A stretch of 64,000 nucleotides of DNA from an uncultured Bacteroides sp. Its GTDB lineage: Bacteria; Bacteroidota; Bacteroidia; Bacteroidales; Bacteroidaceae. The notes below the pieces were generated by a model. The model made no database searches. It had not been told where the DNA came from and saw only the letters and a list, made by a program, of their open reading frames with translations. Made by a program: the position numbers and the translations under genes. Numbering within the stretch: position 1 is the stretch's first letter; each line of letters opens with the position of its first letter. The stretch lies in assembly GCA_900766195.1 (NCBI GenBank), contig CAAFUN010000026.1, forward strand, positions 1 to 64,000. Direction: 5' to 3'. Positions 8,282 to 18,441 of this stretch are shown in pieces.

Positions 8282-10867
8282 ATGAAAAATACTTTTATAT
8301 CTTTTCTATTAGCAATCTTTTGTACTCCTGTTGTGGGAGCTGCTCAAGATATTGCTGCAGATGTTTACAATCATCAACTTTATTACACCGCCCCCGCTAC
8401 TATTTGGGAAGAAACCCTTCCGCTGGGTAATGGTCGCTTGGGTATGATGCCCGATGGAGGGATAGACCGTGAACATATCGTGTTGAATGAGATCTCTTTG
8501 TGGAGTGGTAAGGAAACCGATTATGGTAATCCGGGTGCTGCAGAAAATTTGCCGGCTATTCGTCAGTTGTTGTTCGATGGAAAGAATAAGGAAGCACAGA
8601 TATTGATGTATAAGACCTTTGTTCCTAATAAGCCTGAACTAGGAGGAACCTATGGCAATTACCAGATGTTGGCGGATTTAACGCTTAATTATTCATATCC
8701 GGAAGCGCCTTCCGAAAAACGTGATGCAAAGCATTCAACAGCATCCACAGATGTTGATAAGTATTGCCGCAGGCTTGATTTGCGAAATGGAATGGCATAC
8801 ACCGCTTTCACGAAAGGTGGGGTGAACTACCGCCGAGAATACTTCACTTCGCGTGACAGAGATGTGATGATCATTCATTTCACGGCAGCGCGTAGGGGTA
8901 CCTTAAACTTTTCAGCCAACGTCAGTCGTCCTGAACGGGGAACTGTTTCGATAAAAGGAAATACCTTGTTGCTTGAAGGAGTGTTGGATAGTGGAAATGC
9001 CAAACAGGATGGGATGAAGTATCGTCTTGCCATGAGGATGTTTGCAACGGAAGGGCAGCAACGACTTTCTGTATCCGATGGAATCAGTCTGGAAAAAGGG
9101 AAGGAAGCCTGGCTGGTACTGTCTGCCACAACATCTTATGAAGCTCCATGTACAACTTTTCCGGGAGAAAACTATAAGGCAGTATGCGACAGTCTGCTTC
9201 AATCCGTATTACCGGATAATGTTCGAGATAAAGCTTTGGAGAAAAAGATTTTAATGGCCTGCAAGCAGAGCCATTCGGCATTGCATCGTTCTTTCTACGA
9301 CCGTGTGTCTTTGGAATTGCTTGTTACTCCTGCTGATGCTTTGCCTACTAATCTGCGGATAGAAGGTTTTACCCGAACGGATATTTCGACATTGATGCCC
9401 AACTTGGAAGGAGTATCTGATGATTCTGTAGGAAAGAATTTCTCTTCCTTGCAAAATGCTCCGGCAATGGCAGCACTATATTACAACTATGGACGTTATC
9501 TGTTCATCAGCAGTACCCGTCCCGGAAGTCTTCCTCCTAATCTGCAAGGACTGTGGGCTAATGGGGTGCAGACTCCTTGGAACGGGGATTATCATACGAA
9601 TATCAATGTACAGATGAATCACTGGCCTTTGGAGCAAGCCGGTCTTTCAGAACTGTATGATCCACTGATTTCGTTTGTGAAGCGACTGGTACCATCGGGT
9701 GAACGGACGGCTCGTACTTTCTATGGACAAGAGGCCAAAGGTTGGGTACAACATATGATGACTAATGTGTGGAATTATACCGAACCCGGTGAGAATCCTC
9801 TATGGGGAGCTACCAATACCGGAGGCGCATGGCTGTGTGCACACCTTTGGGAACATTATCAATACACCCGTGATACTACTTATTTACGACAGATTTATCC
9901 GGTATTAAAGGAAGCTTCAGAATTCTTCTATTCTACGATGGTGCGTGAGCCCGTTCACGGTTGGTTGGTTACGGCTCCTTCATCCTCTCCCGAAAATGAA
10001 TTTTTAGTAGGGGATGATTCCACCCCAGTAAGTGTGTGTATGGGTCCTACCATGGATGTTGAACTCATTACCGAACTCTATACCAATGTTATTGAAGCTG
10101 CTGCTACATTGGGTTGTGATGCTTCTTATGTTCAGTCTTTACAAGAGGCTTTGAAGCACTTTCCACCTTTGCAGGTGAGCAGCGGTGGATACTTACAGGA
10201 ATGGCTTGAGGATTATAAAGAGAAAGATGTTCATCATCGGCACGTATCGCCTTTATACGCTTTGCATCCGGGAAATATAATTTCTTCGATACAAACACCT
10301 GCACTGGCAGAGGCTTGTCGCGTCACACTTAATCGACGCGGTGATGGGGGTACAGGATGGAGTCGTGCATGGAAAGTTAACTTTTGGGCAAGGCTTGGCG
10401 ATGGCAACCGTGCATGGGAGCTTTTTAAAAGTCTGCTTCATCCTGCTATTGATCCGGTGACAAAGCGACACATTAGCGGCACATTCCCTAATCTGTTCTG
10501 TTCGCATCCACCTTTTCAGATAGATGGAAACTTTGGCGGTACTGCAGGCATTGGCGAGATGTTGTTGCAAAGCCATGAAGGATTCATCCATCTGTTGCCT
10601 GCTCTGCCTGATAACTGGACATCAGGACATTTCAAAGGGATGCGTGTGCGTGGTGGAGCTTCGGTGGATTGCGAGTGGAAAGACGGCAAGGTGGTGAAAG
10701 CGGTTGTTACCGCTTTGATTCCGGGGGACTTCCGTTTGATGTTGCCTGACGGTATGATGGAAGCCGAGGTGCATTCGGGAAGCAAAGTTATGGTTGTTAG
10801 AGATAAAATGATCTCCTTTTCATTAAGCGAGAAAGGAGAGGCAGCAAGTTTCTATTTTCATCCTTAA
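8282..10867 (+). CDS. GH95 family alpha-L-fucosidase / alpha-L-galactosidase
   Basis: An inverting exo-glycosidase that removes terminal alpha-L-fucose or alpha-L-galactose. A signal peptide (about 1-21) is followed by the N-terminal beta-sandwich with the family hallmark WEETLPLGNGRLGMMP and SLWSGKETDYGNP. The (alpha/alpha)6 barrel carries HTNINVQMNHWP, where Asn440 and Asn442 match the paired asparagines that activate water in GH95. It also has SSSPENEF (Glu571, probable general acid) and FQIDGNFGGTAG (Asp748). All expected active-site residues are therefore present. The length of 861 residues is normal. It is the first gene of the eight-gene operon. Which of the two L-sugars it prefers cannot be read from the motifs seen. 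Confidence 0.93.
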   Translation: MKNTFISFLLAIFCTPVVGAAQDIAADVYNHQLYYTAPATIWEETLPLGNGRLGMMPDGGIDREHIVLNEISLWSGKETDYGNPGAAENLPAIRQLLFDGKNKEAQILMYKTFVPNKPELGGTYGNYQMLADLTLNYSYPEAPSEKRDAKHSTASTDVDKYCRRLDLRNGMAYTAFTKGGVNYRREYFTSRDRDVMIIHFTAARRGTLNFSANVSRPERGTVSIKGNTLLLEGVLDSGNAKQDGMKYRLAMRMFATEGQQRLSVSDGISLEKGKEAWLVLSATTSYEAPCTTFPGENYKAVCDSLLQSVLPDNVRDKALEKKILMACKQSHSALHRSFYDRVSLELLVTPADALPTNLRIEGFTRTDISTLMPNLEGVSDDSVGKNFSSLQNAPAMAALYYNYGRYLFISSTRPGSLPPNLQGLWANGVQTPWNGDYHTNINVQMNHWPLEQAGLSELYDPLISFVKRLVPSGERTARTFYGQEAKGWVQHMMTNVWNYTEPGENPLWGATNTGGAWLCAHLWEHYQYTRDTTYLRQIYPVLKEASEFFYSTMVREPVHGWLVTAPSSSPENEFLVGDDSTPVSVCMGPTMDVELITELYTNVIEAAATLGCDASYVQSLQEALKHFPPLQVSSGGYLQEWLEDYKEKDVHHRHVSPLYALHPGNIISSIQTPALAEACRVTLNRRGDGGTGWSRAWKVNFWARLGDGNRAWELFKSLLHPAIDPVTKRHISGTFPNLFCSHPPFQIDGNFGGTAGIGEMLLQSHEGFIHLLPALPDNWTSGHFKGMRVRGGASVDCEWKDGKVVKAVVTALIPGDFRLMLPDGMMEAEVHSGSKVMVVRDKMISFSLSEKGEAASFYFHP

Positions 10868-11026
10868 CAAAGTTGATTATCTGTATTTTGTATATCCTGA
10901 TTGCAAGGTGATTCTTGCATTTATAAAAGGTGTCTGATGCATCCGATTCTATTCATAGAAAGCATCTTTAGAGTACATAAAACCTTTTTTATCGTCTCCT
11001 AATATAGAAATGATAAATTGGATGAA

Positions 11027-13729
11027 ATGAAGACCCTTAGGCTACTCTTTTTGGTGATAGTGGTGCTGTGTTGCACCGTGTGTACTGCTAAAACTGTTTA
11101 TATTGTTGATCAAGCTCCCGCTTCGAACCGTTCCGGATATGCCCGTGAGCAGTTGGCAAAAGCTTTCGAAGCACGTGGATACCGGGTGGAAACCCTACAT
11201 GATGCAGTGAAAGACACAAGTGACAACGATTATGTGCTGTATCTGACTCAGGCCAAAGATACTACGGGATTGAAGCGCGAGGGGTTTACCATTGACACGA
11301 AAAGAAATGTCATCCGATTGAAAGGAAATGATGCTTCGGGATTGATTTACGGTTGCCGCGAAATGATAGACCGCTTGCAGGATAAAGGAGAGCTGAATCT
11401 ACCTCAGCATTTGGAGGATGCTCCTAAGATGGTGTTGCGCGGTGCTTGTGTGGGTTTGCAAAAGACCACGTATCTTCCCGGACACGGAGTATATGAGTAT
11501 CCTTATACGCCGGAAAACTTTCCTTGGTTTTATGATAAGGAACAGTGGATCAAGTACCTTGATATGTTGGTTGAAAACCGCATGAATTCGCTGTATCTAT
11601 GGAATGGACATCCGTTTGCCTCGCTGGTAAAGTTGAAGGATTATCCCTTTGCTTTAGAGGTGAATGAGACCACTTTCAAAAAGAATGAAGAGATTTTTTC
11701 GTTTCTGACCAAAGAAGCCGACAAGCGCGGTATCTTTGTGATTCAGATGTTCTATAATATTATCTTGAGTAAACCTTTTGCCGATCATTACGGACTGAAA
11801 ACTCAGGATCGTAACCGTGCCATTACTCCGCTAATCAGCGATTATACACGCAAATCCATTGCTGCTTTTATAGAGAAGTATCCCAACGTGGGACTTTTGG
11901 TTTGTCTGGGTGAAGCGATGGATACGTATGAGGATGATGTGAAATGGTTTACCGAGACCATTATTCCCGGAGTGAAGGACGGTTTGAAGGCCTTAGGACG
12001 TAAAGACGAACCTCCTTTGCTACTGCGTGCACATGATACGGATTGCAAGATGGTGATGGAGGCTGCTTTGCCTTTGTATAAAAATCTTTATACCATGCAC
12101 AAATACAATGGCGAGTCACTCACCACTTACGAACCGAGAGGTCCTTGGACACAGATTCATAAGGATCTCAGTGCGTTGGGAACAATCCATATCAGCAACG
12201 TGCATATTCTAGCCAATTTGGAACCGTGGCGTTGGGGATCACCGGATTTTATACAGAAAGCAATTAAGGCAATGCACCAGCGGCAAGGTGCCAACGCGTT
12301 GCATCTTTATCCGCAAGCCTCTTATTGGGACTGGCCTTATACGGCGGATAAACTGCCTGGCGGAAAACGCGAATATCAGTTGTATCGTGACTGGATATGG
12401 TATAAGGCTTGGGCACGGTATGCGTGGAATGATGATCACGACCGAAAAGAGGAGGTGAATTATTGGGACGAACAGTTGGGCACTTTCTATGGTACTTCTC
12501 CCGAAAATGCAACTCGTATATTGGAAGCCTATGAAGAAAGCGGCGAGATTGCTCCCAAACTGCTGCGACGTTTCGGTATAACCGAAGGAAACCGGCAGAC
12601 CCTATTGCTGGGTATGTTTATGAGTCAGTTGGTCAATCCCTATAAATATACCATCTATCCGGGCTTTTATGAAAGTTGCGGACCCGAAGGAGAGAAGTTG
12701 ATAGAATATGTAGAAAAAGAATGGAAACATCAGCCTCATGTGGGTGAATTGCCGTTGGATATTGTGGAACAAGTTATCCGGCATGGTGACCGTGCGGTGG
12801 CGGCCATTGATGCGGCAGCCTCTTCTATTGGAAAGAATAGAGAGGAGTTTCTACGGTTGAAAAATGATATGCATTGTTATCGTGAATTTGCTTACGCTTT
12901 CAATCTCAAAGTAAGAGCGGCACAGCATGTGCTGAACTATCAGTGGGGGAAGAATATTGCCGAACTAGAGCAAGCTCTTCCATTGTTGGAAGAGAGCTTG
13001 GAACATTACCGTCGCTTGGTGGCACTTACCAAAGATACCTACTACTACGCTAACAGTATGCAGACTGCACAACGGCGGATTCCCATTGGAGGTGATGATG
13101 GAAAGAATAAGACCTGGAAGGAAATGCTGCCTCATTATGAAGCGGAGCTGAAACACTTCAAAGCAAATGTGGCCATGTTGAAAGCACAGTCTGAAAACCC
13201 TGTAGCATTTACCGGAAAAGAGAAGGTGAAAGTATTGATACCGGCTAGTGTAAAGATTCTCAATGGACAGCAAAGTGCTAAACTACGGAAAGGCACGGTA
13301 TTGTTTTCCGACTTAAAGGTACGTGTTGAAGCACTGGCTCCGGAATTGGAGAAGTTGACGGCGTTAGCTTTCAATGGTGATAAACAACGTAGAGACGGCA
13401 CTACCGTTAGCTTTGAAGCTTCCGAACCGGTAAATTTACTAGTGGGTTATTTTAAAGATGACCAGAAGAAATATGCCAAAGCGCCTAAGTTGGAAACTGA
13501 TGCAGCAGCCAATGAATATGGACAGGCGGAAGTAAAGCTAACTAATGCTATACGGCTGAAAGGTATGCCGTTGGCGAATGTACACGTTTACCATTTCTCC
13601 AAAGGAAAACACTCGTTATTATTGCCTAAGGGTTATCTGTTGGTACTGGGTTTCACTACCGATGAGGTGCAGATGCGCAATGCGGGACTTGCCGGTGCGG
13701 ACGAAACGGTGGACTGGTTATTTTATTGA
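11027..13729 (+). CDS. GH67/GH20-like secreted glycosidase, putative alpha-uronidase
   Basis: The start MKTLRLLFLVIVVLCC gives a clean signal peptide; an in-frame ATG nine bases upstream (11018) is the alternative. The N-terminal alpha/beta domain (YIVDQAPASNRSGYAREQLA; GNDASGLIYGCREMIDRL) resembles the non-catalytic domain in front of GH20, GH67 and GH84 barrels. A TIM-barrel-like part follows with LRGACVGLQK, VENRMNSLYLWNGHPF, LVCLGEAMDT (Glu296 from this start) and NALHLYPQASYWDWPY. The C-terminal 350 residues are helical, then beta-rich. Such proteins are often labelled alpha-glucuronidase or alpha-galacturonidase; I cannot confirm the substrate. The gene lies 150 bases after GH95 and 36 before the next gene, so it is probably in the same operon. 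Confidence 0.75.
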   Translation: MKTLRLLFLVIVVLCCTVCTAKTVYIVDQAPASNRSGYAREQLAKAFEARGYRVETLHDAVKDTSDNDYVLYLTQAKDTTGLKREGFTIDTKRNVIRLKGNDASGLIYGCREMIDRLQDKGELNLPQHLEDAPKMVLRGACVGLQKTTYLPGHGVYEYPYTPENFPWFYDKEQWIKYLDMLVENRMNSLYLWNGHPFASLVKLKDYPFALEVNETTFKKNEEIFSFLTKEADKRGIFVIQMFYNIILSKPFADHYGLKTQDRNRAITPLISDYTRKSIAAFIEKYPNVGLLVCLGEAMDTYEDDVKWFTETIIPGVKDGLKALGRKDEPPLLLRAHDTDCKMVMEAALPLYKNLYTMHKYNGESLTTYEPRGPWTQIHKDLSALGTIHISNVHILANLEPWRWGSPDFIQKAIKAMHQRQGANALHLYPQASYWDWPYTADKLPGGKREYQLYRDWIWYKAWARYAWNDDHDRKEEVNYWDEQLGTFYGTSPENATRILEAYEESGEIAPKLLRRFGITEGNRQTLLLGMFMSQLVNPYKYTIYPGFYESCGPEGEKLIEYVEKEWKHQPHVGELPLDIVEQVIRHGDRAVAAIDAAASSIGKNREEFLRLKNDMHCYREFAYAFNLKVRAAQHVLNYQWGKNIAELEQALPLLEESLEHYRRLVALTKDTYYYANSMQTAQRRIPIGGDDGKNKTWKEMLPHYEAELKHFKANVAMLKAQSENPVAFTGKEKVKVLIPASVKILNGQQSAKLRKGTVLFSDLKVRVEALAPELEKLTALAFNGDKQRRDGTTVSFEASEPVNLLVGYFKDDQKKYAKAPKLETDAAANEYGQAEVKLTNAIRLKGMPLANVHVYHFSKGKHSLLLPKGYLLVLGFTTDEVQMRNAGLAGADETVDWLFY

Positions 13730-13765
13730 TGGATTTGAATGATACGGATTAAAAGTCTGTTTTAA

Positions 13766-16700
13766 ATGAAAATGTTTCGGAAGTACGGATTCTTACTTTT
13801 ACATCCCATACAGCGGATGTCGGTTATTCCCTTTTTGGCTTTTATAGGGATAAGTCTGCTATGTAGGGCACAGGAAGTGTCACAGCAGCGGATGGCGGCT
13901 ATTTATGAGGAGGTGAAGACTCCTTATAAGTATGGGCTTGTAGTGGCTCCAACTGACAATAAACATAAGATAGATTGTCCTACAGTGTTCAGAGAGGGGA
14001 ATAAGTGGTACATGACTTATGTGGTGTATAACGGGAAGACCGGTACGGACGGACGTGGTTACGAAACGTGGATAGCTGAAAGCGATGACTTGTTAACTTG
14101 GAAGACATTGGGCAAAATTCTTTCATATCGCGACGGCAAGTGGGATTGCAATCAACGAGGTGGTTTTCCTGCTTTACCGGATATGGAATGGGGAGGTAGT
14201 TATGGGCTACAATCTTACAAAGGCAAGCATTGGATGACATACATCGGTGGTGAGGGTACCGGCTATGAAGCGGTGCGTGCTCCATTGTTTATCGGCTTGG
14301 CATGGACAGATAAATCGCTGAACGTAGCTTCGGAATGGGAGGCATTAGATCGACCTATTTTGAGTATTCACGATAAAGATGCGCAATGGTGGGAAGAACT
14401 CACACAGTATAAAAGTACGGTTTATTGGGATAGAAAGAAGGCACTTGGCGAGCCTTTCGTCATGTTTTACAACGCCGGAGGGCGACATCCACAAACAGGG
14501 CTAAAGGGTGAGCGGGTAGGCATTGCTCTTTCACGCGATATGAAGCACTGGAAGCGTTATCCCGGTAATCCGGTTTTTGCACATGAAGCGGACGGTACCA
14601 TCACAGGAGATGCACATATTCAGAAGATGGGAGATGTGTACGTGATGTTCTACTTCTCGGCATTCTCGCCCGAGCGCAAGTATAAGGCATTCAATACATT
14701 TGCTGCCAGTTACGATCTTGTTCACTGGACGGAATGGAAGGGAAGTGACCTTATTGTTCCTTCAAAACCGTATGATGAACTTTTTGCGCACAAGAGTTAT
14801 GTGGTGAAGCACAACGGAGTGGTCTACCACTTTTATTGTGCGGTAAACCATGAGGAACAACGTGGCATCGCGGTAGCAACAAGCAAACCGATGGGGCGTT
14901 CTACCGTGCATTTTCCTGAGCCTGACTCTAAAGGGAAAAGAGCGGTTGTGTTGCTTGATAAAGATTGGAAGACTTGGCTGATAGAGACGAACCAGATGCA
15001 GGAACAATTGCTAGGAAATTCAAGTAAAGCAAAGGATGCTTTTTCCTCTAAGGTTGCTGTAAATCTACCTCATAATTGGGATGATTATTATGGCTATCGG
15101 CAGTTGGTGCATGGCAATCTGCACGGAACAGCTATGTATACTAAAGATTTCCGGATGGAAAAGAAGTCCGACAAACGATATTTCCTCCGTTTCGAAGGGG
15201 TGGGGACGTATGCCACCATCAGTCTGAACGGACGGGACTATGGACGTCATCCGGTGGGACGGACTACGCTGACGCTGGATGTGACGGACGGATTGCATGC
15301 AGGTATCAACAACTTGCAGGTGAAGGTGGAACATCCGGAGATGATCGCCGACATGCCTTGGGTGTGTGGTGGATGTTCTTCGGAATGGGGATTTAGTGAA
15401 GGGTCGCAACCGTTTGGTATCTTCCGGTCGGTAGAATTGGAGGAAACCGATGAAGTGCGGATTGAGCCTTTCGGAGTACATGTCTGGAATAATGATTTTA
15501 CAGCCAATCAGTTGCGCTCTGATGCCGGAGAAGGTGAAAAGAAACCTGCGGTGCAGGTAGACAACAACAATAAAGTGCCCGAGGTATATGTGGAGGTCGA
15601 AGTGAGAAACTACTCGCAGCGTGTTGAAACGGTGGAAGTGGTGAATAAATTCTCTAACGCCGATGGTAAGCAGATATTCCGTTTGACGGAAAACGTAGTC
15701 TTACAACCAAGTGAGACCAAGATAGTGAAGCAACGGGCCAAGGTTGAGAACCCGGTGTTATGGTCATTGGACAATCCGTATTTATATCAACTGACCAGTA
15801 TGATCAAGCGGGATGGGAAAACCACTGACGAAGTAAACACGCCGTTTGGTATCCGTACAATCAGTTGGCCTGTGAAGCGGATGGATGGAGACGGACGTTT
15901 CTTCCTCAACAATAAACCTGTATTTATCAACGGTGTATGCGAATATGAACATCTTTTCGGACAAAGTCATGCATTTAGTGATGAACAAGTGGCAGCCCGT
16001 GTGAAGATGATAAAAGAAGCCGGCTTTAATGCGTTTAGAGATGCACATCAGCCACACAATTTGGGTTATCAATCTTATTGGGATAAAGAGGGTATTCTCT
16101 GCTGGACGCAATTCTCGGCACACATCTGGTATGATACACCGGAATTCAGAGAGAATTTTAAGACGTTGCTCCGTCAATGGGTCAAAGAACGTCGCAATTC
16201 ACCAAGTGTAGTGATGTGGGGACTTCAGAATGAGAGTGTTCTGCCCAAAGAGTTTGCCGAAGAATGCAGTGCGATTATTCGCGAAATGGATCCAACCGCC
16301 CGTGATATGCGTGTGATCACTACCTGTAATGGTGGAGAAGGAACAGATTGGAATGTAGTACAGAATTGGAGTGGTACATATGGCGGTTCTTTGCAAGATT
16401 ACGGCAAGGAGCTTTCTGGTAAGAGTCAGTTGTTGAACGGTGAATACGGGGCGTGGAGAAGCATCGGACTACATACCGAACCGGGAGAGTTTCAACAGAA
16501 TGGTACGTGGAGTGAAGAGCGGATGTGCCAGCTGATGGAAATGAAGATCAAACTTGCCGAACAAGTGAAAGACAGTGTATGCGGTCAATTTCAGTGGGTA
16601 TACGGCAGTCATGATAATCCCGGAAGACGTCAGCCGGATGAGGCTTATCGGAAAGTGGACAAAGTGGGACCGTTTAATTATAAAGGCTTGGTGACGCCGT

Positions 16701-18403
16701 GGGAGGAACCGTTGGACGTCTATTATATGTACAAGTCCAATTATGTACCGGCTGCTCAGGAACCGATGGTATATTTAGCATCACACACTTGGCCCCATCG
16801 TTTTAAAGACGGAGCTCGTGAGGCTACCATAGAAGTATATAGCAATTGTGACAGTGTGCTACTTTATAATGATGCCAAGGATACGGTTGAACGAGGCTCC
16901 TTTAGTGCAGGGAAAAAAATAAATGAGAAACAACAGTTGAAGGACTCTTCTTCGAATAAACAGATGAACACTAGGCATAGATCGAAAGAAAACCAAGGAA
17001 ATGACTCGCTGTTTATGGGAAGTCGCCTAAGGGGTGCCATTGGAACACATTTCGAATGGAAAGCGGTACCGGTGAAGTATAATGTGCTTCGTGCGGTGGG
17101 CTATTACGGTGGAAAACCCGTATCCGAAGATATTTTGGTATTGGACGGACTGCCTCAGGCTCCCGGATTCTCCGCTTTGTACCAACCTTCATTCGTCGTA
17201 CCCTCTGCAGCCGACAATTGGATCGGTAAAAACGTATTAAAAGGAGAGAGAGGATATAATTATCTTTATCGGATGAATTGTGGTGGAGATGCCTATGTAG
17301 ATACTTATGGCCAGCATTGGATGCAGGACAGCAACCGCTATTCAAGTTCATGGGCGGATCGTTTCATGGGTTCTGACAAGGTGATGAAAGGTTTTAGTCC
17401 TTATCAAGCCAGTCAGGGTACAACGCATGATCCCATACATGGTACGCACGATTGGACGCTTTTTCAAACGTTCCGTTTTGGCAGGCATTTGCTGAATTAT
17501 GATTTCCCAGTGGAGGTCGGTGAATATCGCATCGAGCTTTACTTCGTGGAGCCCTGGTACGGTACGGGAAGTAGCGCCAAGACCGATTGTGAAGGTCTGC
17601 GTATTTTTGATGTAGTCGTGAATGATTCTGTGTTGATCGATGATCTGGACATTTGGGCAGAAGCCGGGCACGATGGCGTGTGTAAAAAAGTGGTATACGC
17701 CACAGCTAAGGACGGACACTTGAAGATCAGCTTCCCTGAGGTGAAGGTTGGGCAAGCCATCATTGCTGCCATTGCCATTGCCCGTAAAGGAGTTCAGCCG
17801 CTTGAAAAGAGGCATTTGTCTTCGGAGCAGGCATCTTCAGGTCATAAGAAATACTCAGCAGAAAAAGGACAAGTATCTTCAGATAAGGTAGAGGCAATCG
17901 GAACATATACCCGATCATTTCCTACAGACAAAGACAGTCTCTTTAGTTGGAGTGCTTTAGACCGTGATGTGATGGACAAAACTTCGGCAGAGCTATTGCC
18001 GGAAGATGGAAACTCTCGCAATAGTACGGTTTACGAAGCCGAGGATGCCGATGTGCAGGGTGTTTTTCAAAAGAAGGAAGTTAAGAAGCAAACCGGAATC
18101 TTTTTCGGCAAGGGAATAAAAAATAGCATCAGTTGGAACGTATCGGTCGGTTTGGCGCAGGTTTATGCCCTCCGATTTAAATATATGAATGCCACTGATG
18201 TTCCAGTGAAAGTGCGGATGCAGTTTATAGATGCTAAGGGCATAGTGCTTAGGAATGACGAGCTGACTTTTGCTGCAACACCCGGAAAGTGGAGATTGCT
18301 TAGCACCACTACCGGTTCGTATGTCAATGCCGGGCATTATCGGGTGGTACTCTCTGCCGCTGATATGGATGGGTTGGCATTGGATGCTTTGGAAGTGCAG
18401 TAA
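13766..18403 (+). CDS. GH43-like::GH2 fusion glycosidase with malectin and CBM-like modules
   Basis: A 1545-residue secreted enzyme with several modules. After the N-terminal signal (about 1-36) a five-bladed propeller domain spans about residues 45-400, with the start Asp in KIDCPTVFREGNKWYMTY and ITGDAHIQKMGDVYVMFYF, as in GH43/GH32/GH130-type folds. The GH2 part covers about 430-1060: sugar-binding sandwich (FEGVGTYATISLNGRDYG), immunoglobulin-like domain and TIM barrel. Its acid/base is Glu823 in MWGLQNESV and its nucleophile Glu893 in LLNGEYGAW. A malectin-like domain follows (about 1160-1340, YRMNCGGDAYVDTYGQHW) and a C-terminal CBM6/35-like domain (about 1420-1545, VYEAEDADVQGVF). It is likely to remove two different sugars, for example arabinose and galactose or glucuronic acid. 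The specificity is inference. Confidence 0.85.
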   Translation: MKMFRKYGFLLLHPIQRMSVIPFLAFIGISLLCRAQEVSQQRMAAIYEEVKTPYKYGLVVAPTDNKHKIDCPTVFREGNKWYMTYVVYNGKTGTDGRGYETWIAESDDLLTWKTLGKILSYRDGKWDCNQRGGFPALPDMEWGGSYGLQSYKGKHWMTYIGGEGTGYEAVRAPLFIGLAWTDKSLNVASEWEALDRPILSIHDKDAQWWEELTQYKSTVYWDRKKALGEPFVMFYNAGGRHPQTGLKGERVGIALSRDMKHWKRYPGNPVFAHEADGTITGDAHIQKMGDVYVMFYFSAFSPERKYKAFNTFAASYDLVHWTEWKGSDLIVPSKPYDELFAHKSYVVKHNGVVYHFYCAVNHEEQRGIAVATSKPMGRSTVHFPEPDSKGKRAVVLLDKDWKTWLIETNQMQEQLLGNSSKAKDAFSSKVAVNLPHNWDDYYGYRQLVHGNLHGTAMYTKDFRMEKKSDKRYFLRFEGVGTYATISLNGRDYGRHPVGRTTLTLDVTDGLHAGINNLQVKVEHPEMIADMPWVCGGCSSEWGFSEGSQPFGIFRSVELEETDEVRIEPFGVHVWNNDFTANQLRSDAGEGEKKPAVQVDNNNKVPEVYVEVEVRNYSQRVETVEVVNKFSNADGKQIFRLTENVVLQPSETKIVKQRAKVENPVLWSLDNPYLYQLTSMIKRDGKTTDEVNTPFGIRTISWPVKRMDGDGRFFLNNKPVFINGVCEYEHLFGQSHAFSDEQVAARVKMIKEAGFNAFRDAHQPHNLGYQSYWDKEGILCWTQFSAHIWYDTPEFRENFKTLLRQWVKERRNSPSVVMWGLQNESVLPKEFAEECSAIIREMDPTARDMRVITTCNGGEGTDWNVVQNWSGTYGGSLQDYGKELSGKSQLLNGEYGAWRSIGLHTEPGEFQQNGTWSEERMCQLMEMKIKLAEQVKDSVCGQFQWVYGSHDNPGRRQPDEAYRKVDKVGPFNYKGLVTPWEEPLDVYYMYKSNYVPAAQEPMVYLASHTWPHRFKDGAREATIEVYSNCDSVLLYNDAKDTVERGSFSAGKKINEKQQLKDSSSNKQMNTRHRSKENQGNDSLFMGSRLRGAIGTHFEWKAVPVKYNVLRAVGYYGGKPVSEDILVLDGLPQAPGFSALYQPSFVVPSAADNWIGKNVLKGERGYNYLYRMNCGGDAYVDTYGQHWMQDSNRYSSSWADRFMGSDKVMKGFSPYQASQGTTHDPIHGTHDWTLFQTFRFGRHLLNYDFPVEVGEYRIELYFVEPWYGTGSSAKTDCEGLRIFDVVVNDSVLIDDLDIWAEAGHDGVCKKVVYATAKDGHLKISFPEVKVGQAIIAAIAIARKGVQPLEKRHLSSEQASSGHKKYSAEKGQVSSDKVEAIGTYTRSFPTDKDSLFSWSALDRDVMDKTSAELLPEDGNSRNSTVYEAEDADVQGVFQKKEVKKQTGIFFGKGIKNSISWNVSVGLAQVYALRFKYMNATDVPVKVRMQFIDAKGIVLRNDELTFAATPGKWRLLSTTTGSYVNAGHYRVVLSAADMDGLALDALEVQ

Positions 18404-18441
18404 ATAGTAGCTTAAAGATAAAGTCTATTAAAGGAAAGCAG

